Assembly: GCA_903928755.1 (NCBI GenBank)
Contig: CAIYSH010000220.1
Span: 1 to 6,344 of the forward strand
Length of the DNA stretch: 6,344 nucleotides
Reading direction: 5' to 3'
Origin: an uncultured Alphaproteobacteria bacterium
GTDB taxonomy: Bacteria > Pseudomonadota > Alphaproteobacteria > Caulobacterales > Caulobacteraceae
Below are positions 1 through 5,296 of this stretch, piece by piece (within the stretch, counting starts at the first letter, position 1; each line of letters opens with the position of its first letter). The notes under the pieces are model-generated. The model saw only the letters and a program-made list of their open reading frames with translations, was not told the DNA's origin and did not search any database. Both the position numbers and the translations under genes were made by a program.

Positions 1-737
1 ATGTTATCGGCACCCTCAATGTCGCCAAGGCCGCCCGGGCTTCGGGTGCCGCGCAGATGGTGCTGATCTCAACCGACAAGGCTGTGGACCCATCCAATGT
101 CATGGGGGCGACCAAACGCCTCGCAGAGTCGGTTGTACAGGCCCAGCAGAATGGCGCCGGAACCCGTTTTTCTGCGGTCAGGTTCGGCAATGTGCTGGGC
201 TCAGCGGGCTCAGTGGTGCCGATTTTCAAATCACAGATCGACCGTGGGGGCCCCGTCACCGTCACCCATGAAGACATGGCACGTTTCTTCATGACCATCC
301 CGGAGGCCGCTCAACTTGTGCTCCATGCCACAGCGACCTGCGCAGATGACTCCGATGGTGCAGATGCACGGCTCTTCCTGCTGGAAATGGGGGAACCCGT
401 CCGGATCATGGACCTTGCCCGTCAGATGATTGCCCTGTCTGGCCGCACCCCCGGCAAGGATATCGAAATCGAAATCACGGGTCTGCGCCCCGGGGAGAAG
501 CTCTCCGAGGCCCTGCTGGACCATACGGAACGATCCGTGCCCTGCGCACCAAAGGTCATGGAGGTGGTTTCATCGTCGCCCCTGCGGCTGACGGCCAATC
601 ACCTGATACATCTCGAGGCCCTGGCTGAGCAGGGCGATGTTGAAGAAGTCAGGCGCGCACTGTTTGACCTGGTGGCCCAGATCCGCGGTGAAAAGCCAGG
701 TGCGGCACCTGCCCTGCGCGTTGTCGCGTACGGCTAG
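1..737 (+). CDS. Nucleotide-sugar 4,6-dehydratase, CapD/FlaA1/WbpM type (5'-truncated by window)
   Basis: This is the C-terminal part (244 residues, reading from position 3) of an extended-SDR nucleotide-sugar dehydratase. Known relatives convert UDP-GlcNAc, NAD(P)-dependently, to a UDP-4-keto-6-deoxy-hexosamine used in capsule, O-antigen or glycoprotein sugars. Directly visible are the GTLNVAKAA helix, the signature ISTDKAVDPSNVMGATKR (about positions 66-119) containing the STDKA segment and the MxxxK that replaces the usual SDR YxxxK, then RFGNVLGSAGSVVPIF, and later the GLRPGEKLSEALL motif typical of this family. The C-terminal tail with an alternating charged helix (GDVEEVRRALFDLVAQI) resembles the long, membrane-anchored WbpM/CapD form rather than the short FlaA1 form, but the N-terminal half that would decide this is outside the window. 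The ATG at 57 is internal, because the frame stays open and homologous in sequence back to the window edge. It is followed 31 nt later by an epimerase on the same strand. Substrate and stereochemistry (5-inverting or retaining) cannot be assigned. Confidence 0.93.
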   Translation, partial: VIGTLNVAKAARASGAAQMVLISTDKAVDPSNVMGATKRLAESVVQAQQNGAGTRFSAVRFGNVLGSAGSVVPIFKSQIDRGGPVTVTHEDMARFFMTIPEAAQLVLHATATCADDSDGADARLFLLEMGEPVRIMDLARQMIALSGRTPGKDIEIEITGLRPGEKLSEALLDHTERSVPCAPKVMEVVSSSPLRLTANHLIHLEALAEQGDVEEVRRALFDLVAQIRGEKPGAAPALRVVAYG

Positions 738-749
738 GCCATTGGCAGA

Positions 750-761
750 CAGACCGGTCTG
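750..761. repeat. 12-bp perfect palindrome just upstream of the epimerase start
   Basis: CAGACCGGTCTG reads the same on both strands and ends 7 nt before the ATG at 769, inside the 31-nt gap between the dehydratase and epimerase genes. It sits where a Shine-Dalgarno sequence would normally be, and no AGGAGG-like element is visible there. It could be an operator half or a weak translation-modulating hairpin. A perfect 12-mer palindrome is expected about once or twice by chance in a window this size, so functional meaning is unproven. Confidence 0.3.
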
Positions 762-768
762 AACACTC

Positions 769-1788
769 ATGGCCAAGGTCATTGTCACAGGCTCAGCCGG
801 GTTTATCGGCTCTACCCTCGCACACCATCTTCTGGATCGTGGAGACGAAGTGGTGGGGATCGACAATCTCAACACTTACTACGACCCCACACTGAAACAG
901 GCCCGCCTTTCGCGCCTTGAATCACGTACAGGTTTTACCGCGCACCGGCTGGACCTGACCGACCGGGATGGCATGGCAGAGGTCTTCCTGACCACAGCGC
1001 CTGACCTCGTTGTCAATCTCGCGGCCCAGGCTGGGGTCAGATACAGCCTCGAAAAACCTGCGACCTATGTCGACTCCAATGTCGTCGGATTTCTGAACGT
1101 GCTGGAGGCCTGCAGGGCAGTAGGTCCGCGCCATCTGGTCTTTGCCTCCACAAGCTCTGCCTATGGTGCCAATGGCAAAATGCCGTTCTCACCACACGAT
1201 CCCGCGAGCCATCCCCTCACCCTTTATGCCGCGACCAAGCTTGCCAACGAATCCATGGCACACGCCTACGCGCACCTGTTCGGCATTCCGGCAACCGGCC
1301 TGCGGTTTTTCACCGTCTACGGGCCGTGGGGCCGACCAGACATGGCCCTCTTCAAATTCACCGCCGCGATTCTCAAGGGTGAACCCATCGACGTCTATGG
1401 CGAAGGCCGCATGCAGCGGGACTTTACCTACGTAGATGACATCGTCGCCGGGATACTCGCCGCACTCGACAATCCTCCGACAAGCAATCCTGACTGGAAT
1501 CCGATGGCCCCGGACCCGGCCACCAGCGGCGTCGCCCCCTGGCGGATCCTTAACATCGGTGCCAGCAAGCCTGTCGAACTGTTGACCTATATTGCCGTGC
1601 TTGAGGCCCGCCTCGGGCGGAAGGCCATTCTCAACATGCTGCCCATGCAGCCCGGCGACGTGGTGCGTACTTCAGCAGATATTTCAGACATCCAGACGCT
1701 CGGCTATGCGCCCACTACGGATGTCGAAGTCGGGATCGGCAAGTTCGTCGATTGGTATCTGGACTATTACAGACCCAATACGGTCTAG
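769..1788 (+). CDS. NAD-dependent epimerase, UDP-glucuronate 4-epimerase type
   Basis: This 339-aa extended SDR is full length for the UDP-glucuronate 4-epimerase family (S. meliloti LpsL-like), which interconverts UDP-GlcA and UDP-GalA in the cytoplasm by transient C4 oxidation with bound NAD. Visible features are the Rossmann motif TGSAGFIG (residues 7-14), VVGIDNLNTYYDP after the second strand (28-40), the FASTSSAYG segment (125-133), the catalytic YAATK (Y153, K157) and the subgroup-typical RFFTVYGPWGRPDMALFKF (179-197), followed by RDFTYVDDIV (217-226). The start is fixed because MAKVIVTG is the expected N-terminus. No good Shine-Dalgarno sequence is visible, so translation may be coupled to the dehydratase gene ending 31 nt upstream; a 12-bp palindrome lies in between. 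The facing neighbour is a TviB-type UDP-N-acetylhexosamine dehydrogenase, so an N-acetylhexosaminuronate substrate is also possible. However, the sequence is the GlcA-epimerase type and not close to Salmonella TviC. Confidence 0.93.
   Translation: MAKVIVTGSAGFIGSTLAHHLLDRGDEVVGIDNLNTYYDPTLKQARLSRLESRTGFTAHRLDLTDRDGMAEVFLTTAPDLVVNLAAQAGVRYSLEKPATYVDSNVVGFLNVLEACRAVGPRHLVFASTSSAYGANGKMPFSPHDPASHPLTLYAATKLANESMAHAYAHLFGIPATGLRFFTVYGPWGRPDMALFKFTAAILKGEPIDVYGEGRMQRDFTYVDDIVAGILAALDNPPTSNPDWNPMAPDPATSGVAPWRILNIGASKPVELLTYIAVLEARLGRKAILNMLPMQPGDVVRTSADISDIQTLGYAPTTDVEVGIGKFVDWYLDYYRPNTV
1785..1788. other. CTAG: shared stop codons of two convergent genes
   Basis: The self-complementary tetramer CTAG supplies the TAG stop of the epimerase (1786-1788, plus strand) and the TAG stop of the dehydrogenase (complement of 1785-1787, minus strand). 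The two reading frames therefore overlap tail to tail by 4 bp with no intergenic terminator. Transcription of either gene must continue into the antisense of the other or end inside coding sequence. Confidence 0.95.
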
Positions 1789-3080
1789 AGCCGGAAGTCG
1801 GACTGCGCCTTGGGGAATACAGCCTTGACGTCAAAGAAGACGCCACCAGGCTTGCAGAAGGCCCTGATCGCCTCTGCCCCCAATTCGCGGAACTGTTGAT
1901 GGGCGACGGCCAGTATGATGGCGTCATAGATCCCGGCAGTCGGCACCTCGACCATATTCACCCCGTATTCGGCCACCGCATCCTGCGCATTGACCCAGGG
2001 GTCATGGACGTCGACGGCAAGCCCGTATTCCGCCAGCTCGGCGACAATATCGATGACCCGGGTGTTCCGCAGGTCCGGACAGTTTTCCTTGAAGGCCAGG
2101 CCCAGAATCAGAACGCGAACGCCCCGGATCTGCAGGTCCCTCTGGATCATCGCCTTGATCAGCTCCTGAGCGATATAACCGCCCATGCCGTCATTGATCC
2201 TGCGGCCAGCCAGAATAACCTGCGGATGATGACCCGAATCCTCAGCCTTGTGGGTCAGATAGTAGGGATCAACGCCAATGCAGTGACCACCTACCAAACC
2301 GGGCTGGAATTTCAGAAAGTTCCACTTGGTGCCCGCCGCCGCCAGCACCTCGTGGGTGTCGATCCCCAGGCGGTGGAAGATCATGGCAAACTCATTGACC
2401 AGGGCGATGTTGAGGTCCCGCTGCGTATTCTCGATCACCTTGGCGGCCTCGGCCACCCGGATGGAGCTGGCCAGATGGGTGCCGGCCGTAACCACCTGGC
2501 CGTATAGACTGTCCACAAAGGCCGCAGCTTCTGGAGTTGACCCTGCGGTAACCTTGATGATCGAGGACAGACGGTGCGTCCGGTCACCGGGATTGGCCCG
2601 CTCGGGGCTATAGCCGGCGTAGAAGTCACGATTGAATTCCAGGCCTGAGACCTGTGCCACCACAGGCACACAATCCTCTTCCGTGGCACCGGGATAGACT
2701 GTCGATTCATAAATCACCACACTGCCCTTCCCGATCACGCGCCCTACAGTCCGGCTTGCCGCCACCAGGGCCGTCAGGTCAGGCCGCTTCTGCCGGTCGA
2801 TGGGTGTCGGCACAGTGATGATGAAGACATTGCAGGCCTTAAGCGCCGTCTCGTCCACAGTGAAGGTCAGGCGCATGGCCGCAGTCAGGTCAGGCTTATC
2901 GACTTCGAGAGTCCGGTCATGACCGCTTTTCAGCTCTTCGACCCGCCCCGCGTCCAGATCAAAGCCGATGACATCGTTATGTGCCGCCAGGGCAACGGCC
3001 AGGGGAAGGCCGACATAACCCAGGCCAATGACACAGACCTTGGCCGCCGATTGCGCGAAGGGATTTTGCAGATCAGGCAT
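1785..3080 (-). CDS. tviB: UDP-N-acetylhexosamine 6-dehydrogenase, TviB/WbpO type
   Basis: This 431-aa nucleotide-sugar dehydrogenase (UDP-glucose/GDP-mannose dehydrogenase superfamily) is expected to oxidise C6 of UDP-GlcNAc or UDP-GalNAc with two NAD+, giving the uronic acid donor for an acidic polysaccharide. Visible features are the NAD-binding motif VIGLGYVGLP (residues 17-26), TVPTPID (89-95), YESTVYPGATEE (124-135), the YSPERANPGD segment (157-166), EAAKVIENTQRDLN with K214, the catalytic cysteine C267 in GLVGGHCIGVDPYYL, and FKENCPDLRNT (330-340) in the UDP-binding domain. The ENTQRDLNIALVNEFAMIF and ENCPDLRNT stretches favour TviB/WbpO over plain UDP-glucose dehydrogenase. The length is normal for the family. 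The ATG is supported by an AGGA 5 nt upstream (complement of 3086-3089). It is transcribed divergently from the kinase gene and convergently with the epimerase. GlcNAc versus GalNAc preference is not readable here. Confidence 0.93.
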   Translation of the reverse strand: MPDLQNPFAQSAAKVCVIGLGYVGLPLAVALAAHNDVIGFDLDAGRVEELKSGHDRTLEVDKPDLTAAMRLTFTVDETALKACNVFIITVPTPIDRQKRPDLTALVAASRTVGRVIGKGSVVIYESTVYPGATEEDCVPVVAQVSGLEFNRDFYAGYSPERANPGDRTHRLSSIIKVTAGSTPEAAAFVDSLYGQVVTAGTHLASSIRVAEAAKVIENTQRDLNIALVNEFAMIFHRLGIDTHEVLAAAGTKWNFLKFQPGLVGGHCIGVDPYYLTHKAEDSGHHPQVILAGRRINDGMGGYIAQELIKAMIQRDLQIRGVRVLILGLAFKENCPDLRNTRVIDIVAELAEYGLAVDVHDPWVNAQDAVAEYGVNMVEVPTAGIYDAIILAVAHQQFRELGAEAIRAFCKPGGVFFDVKAVFPKAQSDFRL

Positions 3081-3097
3081 GTTGGTCCTAGGCCGGT

Positions 3098-3131
3098 GGC
3101 TAAAGCCGCTTTACGAGCTTCCTCGTTAGCC
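3098..3131 (-). promoter_or_regulatory. Inverted-repeat cluster in the presumed leader of the dehydrogenase gene
   Basis: GGCTAA (3098-3103) is the reverse complement of TTAGCC (3126-3131). Between them lie two smaller hairpins: TAAAG/CTTTA (3101-3105 with 3109-3113, loop CCG) and ACGAG/CTCGT (3113-3117 with 3122-3126, loop of 4). The small stems use some of the same bases as the outer stem, so alternative folds compete. It lies 18-51 bp upstream of the dehydrogenase ATG and would be in its mRNA if transcription starts further upstream. An operator or 5'-leader structure is possible. It is too weak and lacks a T-tract, so it does not look like a terminator. Confidence 0.3.
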
Positions 3132-3165
3132 CATTTTCTTCCTGGTCCCAAACCCGGGAGATGGG

Positions 3166-3173
3166 GCTAGACT
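3166..3173 (+). promoter_or_regulatory. Weak -10-like element upstream of the kinase gene
   Basis: GCTAGACT matches the first part (GCTA-x-A) of the GCTANAWC -10 consensus described for Caulobacter housekeeping promoters and lies about 90 nt before the kinase ATG at 3265. No convincing TTGAC-like -35 is present at the right spacing, so this is only a candidate. Confidence 0.2.
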
Positions 3174-3247
3174 ATTGGACGGCGGAGCATTCAAGCGTTC
3201 CGAGGAGAATTGTCCGGACAGACGCAGCAGACGTCAGCCGGGCCAGC

Positions 3248-3254
3248 AGGAGGA
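3248..3254 (+). promoter_or_regulatory. Ribosome binding site deciding the kinase start
   Basis: AGGAGGA is the strongest Shine-Dalgarno match in the window. It stands about 10-11 nt before the ATG at 3265, slightly long but acceptable. This supports starting the kinase at 3265 and not at the TTG at 3175, which has no such element. Confidence 0.7.
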
Positions 3255-3264
3255 CTTGGATCAA

Positions 3265-4350
3265 ATGCAGCGCCCGCCCATCGCCTCGACGCCACAGTTC
3301 ATTGACGCCGCTTGGATGACGAGCACCCTGCAGGCCTCTGGTGATCTGCCCCATGGTCAGGTCACCCATGTCCAGTCCCGACCTGTGGGTAATGGCCTGG
3401 TGGGCGACAGTTTCCGCTTCGAACTTGCATACGCTGACGCCCCGCAGGAAGCACCTGCCAGTGTCATCGGCAAATTCCCGGCAGCAGATGCTGCCAGCCG
3501 CGCGTCTGGCGCAGGCCTGCGCCTTTATCTGCGCGAGGTAGGCTTCTACCGCGACATCGCCCAGACCGTGGATATCTCCACCCCCCGCCCGATCTATGCC
3601 GACATCGACCCGGAAACCCACGACTTCACCCTGATCCTTGAGGACCTGGGCCCGGCCCGGGCTGGGGATCAACTGGAGGGCTGTTCCGTAGAGGATGCCG
3701 CTACGGCACTCAGGGAAGCTGCAGCCCTGCACGCCCCCCGCTGGGGCGACGCCAGCCTCCTCGACATTGACTGGCTCAACCCAAACAACAGCGAAATGAC
3801 CGGCCAGATCGCCGCCGCCCTGCCCATGGTCGTCGCCGCTTTCAAGGACCGCTATCAGGGCCAGCTGGAGCCTGAATGCCTGGCCATTGTCGACCGCCTG
3901 CCCGCCGCCGTCCTGGCCATGCAAGGGGGAACCGACTTCCCCATCACCCTGCAGCACGCCGACTTCCGCCTCGACAACATCCTGTTCGACGTCCAAGGCG
4001 GTGGCCGCCGCATGGGAACATTGGACTGGCAGACCATCACCCTGGGACCGGCCCTCACCGACGTCTCCTACTTCCTCAGCGCCGGCCTCTCCCCTGAGAT
4101 CCGCCGCGAGCACGAGCGAGACCTGGTCGGCCTCTACCATGCCGAACTCCTGCAGCGCGGCGTGCGGGACTATCCTCTGGAGGCCGCCTGGCGCGACTAT
4201 CAGCGCTTTGCCGTCCACGGGGTGCTGATGGGCGTCTTCTCCGCCATGGCCGTGGAACGCACCGAACGCGGCGACGCCCTCTTCCTGAAAATGACCCGCG
4301 GCGGGTGCCTCCAGGCGCTGGACCACGGGACGTTTGATATGTGGGGCTAG
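3265..4350 (+). CDS. Phosphotransferase family protein (APH / CHK kinase-like)
   Basis: This 361-aa protein has the aminoglycoside-phosphotransferase/choline-kinase fold and is expected to transfer phosphate from ATP to a hydroxyl on a small molecule in the cytoplasm; the substrate is unknown. Visible features are a glycine-rich nucleotide loop GNGLVGDS (about residues 42-49), a candidate ATP lysine in VIGKFP (K70), the hinge-like LILEDLG (123-129), the catalytic loop LQHADFRLDNILF with H231, D233 and N238 (Brenner HxDxxxxN), and the metal-binding D254 in TLDWQT. These are followed by LTDVSYFL and the C-terminal helical substrate lobe. The pattern VLEDL-GDQ-HADFRLDN-DWQ is closest to the CHK/ecdysteroid-kinase-like and uncharacterised bacterial APH groups, not to known clinical resistance enzymes. 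All core kinase residues are present, so it is probably active. The ATG at 3265 has AGGAGGA upstream. A GNAT gene starts 25 nt after its stop, so the two are probably co-transcribed. Confidence 0.88.
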   Translation: MQRPPIASTPQFIDAAWMTSTLQASGDLPHGQVTHVQSRPVGNGLVGDSFRFELAYADAPQEAPASVIGKFPAADAASRASGAGLRLYLREVGFYRDIAQTVDISTPRPIYADIDPETHDFTLILEDLGPARAGDQLEGCSVEDAATALREAAALHAPRWGDASLLDIDWLNPNNSEMTGQIAAALPMVVAAFKDRYQGQLEPECLAIVDRLPAAVLAMQGGTDFPITLQHADFRLDNILFDVQGGGRRMGTLDWQTITLGPALTDVSYFLSAGLSPEIRREHERDLVGLYHAELLQRGVRDYPLEAAWRDYQRFAVHGVLMGVFSAMAVERTERGDALFLKMTRGGCLQALDHGTFDMWG

Positions 4351-4375
4351 GATCCGCAGGGAGTATGATGCCGGG

Positions 4376-5287
4376 ATGGGATCCAACACATCCGACCGTG
4401 ACTATTCAGGTCCGCAGGACTTCGAGGTTCTCCTGGGATTCGCCAGCGCATCCCAAATTACAAAATTTCCGGGCGAAGCCTCGTGGCATCCCGGTGACAT
4501 CATCTGGTCCCTGAGGGGACGGGTAGAGGCAATCGAAGGCCTGCACTTCTGGGGGGCAAGGGAGGTTGAGGCCGCCGCATGGTTCGACGGCCCTGGCGAC
4601 CTCTGGATAGAGGCCCATCCAACCGCAGATTCCCTGATCCCGGACATCATAAGGTGGGCGGAAGCCTGCGCAGCCAGGGACGGCCCGGATCTACGTGTGC
4701 GGCTCTTTGCGTCCGATCGGACCCGAATTGAAATCCTCGGGTCGCTTGGATACCGCCGGGGCGGGCCCGACATGGTCATGATGCGTCAGGATCTTTCCAG
4801 ACAGGCCCCCAACCCTCAACTGCCGCCGGGAATGCAGATCTGCGATTCTGTCGGCATTGACCCGGAACGCAGGGCCGAATGTCACCGAAACGCATGGGAT
4901 CATCTGGCCCACATCGGCCTTGCTCAGGCCAGATCAACATTCAGCGCATCTGACTATCAGCGACTGCGGGCCTCACCCGGATATGATCCAGCCCTCGACC
5001 TGCTGATCGAGACCTCAGACGGCCAGCTTGTGGCGAACTGCATTTGCTGGTCCGACGAGGCCAGCAGGATCGGAACCTTTGAACCGGTCGGGACGCACGT
5101 GGATTTCAGGCAACAAGGTCTGGCCCGCGCCCTGACCCTTGAAGGCCTCAGGCGGCTGAAAGCTGCCGGCATGTCCCGGGCCAGAATCGGCACAGCGCAT
5201 TTCAATGCGCCGGCCATCGCAACCTACCTGTCGAGCGGCTTCTCAATCACCGATCACTCATTCTGGTGGTCGAAGCCCCGGGACTGA
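4376..5287 (+). CDS. GNAT family N-acetyltransferase, probable tandem-domain
   Basis: This 303-aa protein has a clear acetyl-CoA-binding GNAT domain in its C-terminal half: strand GTFEPVGTHVDF, then the P-loop-like RQQGLARAL (R245-L253; the Q/RxxGxG/A motif), the helix LTLEGLRRLKAAGMSRARI, and the late FNAPAIATYLSSGFSITD segment, which matches the NxxAxxxYxxxGF end of the fold. The N-terminal half (about residues 20-135) has a similar plan, including WIEAHPTADSLIPDIIRWAEACA and an ILGSLGYRRGG end, but lacks a good RxxGxG/A loop. It is therefore probably a degenerate second GNAT domain, as in other two-domain members. I chose ATG 4376; AGGGAG at 4358-4363 lies 12 nt upstream, a long spacing. 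A longer frame from TTG 4334 would overlap the kinase end and adds an unlikely peptide. The substrate is unknown. The gene lies 25 nt after the kinase, probably in the same operon. Confidence 0.85.
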   Translation: MGSNTSDRDYSGPQDFEVLLGFASASQITKFPGEASWHPGDIIWSLRGRVEAIEGLHFWGAREVEAAAWFDGPGDLWIEAHPTADSLIPDIIRWAEACAARDGPDLRVRLFASDRTRIEILGSLGYRRGGPDMVMMRQDLSRQAPNPQLPPGMQICDSVGIDPERRAECHRNAWDHLAHIGLAQARSTFSASDYQRLRASPGYDPALDLLIETSDGQLVANCICWSDEASRIGTFEPVGTHVDFRQQGLARALTLEGLRRLKAAGMSRARIGTAHFNAPAIATYLSSGFSITDHSFWWSKPRD

Positions 5288-5296
5288 CGCCAGCCC

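Larger units (their letters stand above)
3081..3264. promoter_or_regulatory. Divergent intergenic region between tviB-type gene and kinase gene
   Basis: This 184-bp stretch separates two divergently transcribed genes and should hold both promoters. I see the dehydrogenase Shine-Dalgarno AGGA (complement of 3086-3089), an inverted-repeat cluster (3098-3131), a weak -10-like GCTAGACT facing right (3166-3173) and the kinase ribosome site (3248-3254). The kinase frame is open leftwards to a TTG at 3175, but that extension (KRSEENCPDRRSRRQPGQQ and so on) is charged, low in hydrophobics and unlike a kinase N-terminus, so I read it as untranslated leader. No confident -35/-10 pair was found for either direction. 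Confidence 0.6.

Noticed and set aside
1752..2507. A 251-aa open frame on the plus strand, antisense to the dehydrogenase
   Set aside because: No recognisable motifs, and it overlaps a fully conserved nucleotide-sugar dehydrogenase on the other strand; a shadow of codon bias.
3098..3131. Rho-independent terminator
   Set aside because: The stems are short and no run of T follows on either strand at the right place; it also lies upstream of two divergent genes, where no terminator is needed.
3175..3264. N-terminal 30-residue extension of the kinase from a TTG codon
   Set aside because: Rare start without a ribosome site, and the peptide is charged and unlike kinase N-termini; the ATG at 3265 has AGGAGGA upstream.
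4334..4375. Longer acetyltransferase start at TTG 4334, overlapping the kinase end
   Set aside because: Rare start codon, no convincing Shine-Dalgarno sequence, and the added residues (MICGARIRREYDAG) look like read-through of intergenic DNA; ATG 4376 is simpler.
3172..4389. A 405-aa open frame on the minus strand, antisense to the kinase gene
   Set aside because: Its product is rich in Gly, His, Gln and Val with no recognisable domain, while the plus strand carries a complete kinase motif set. It is a high-GC shadow frame.
5288..5296. Possible bidirectional terminator between the convergent acetyltransferase and peptidase genes
   Set aside because: Only 9 nt separate the stops and no stem followed by a T-tract is visible there.
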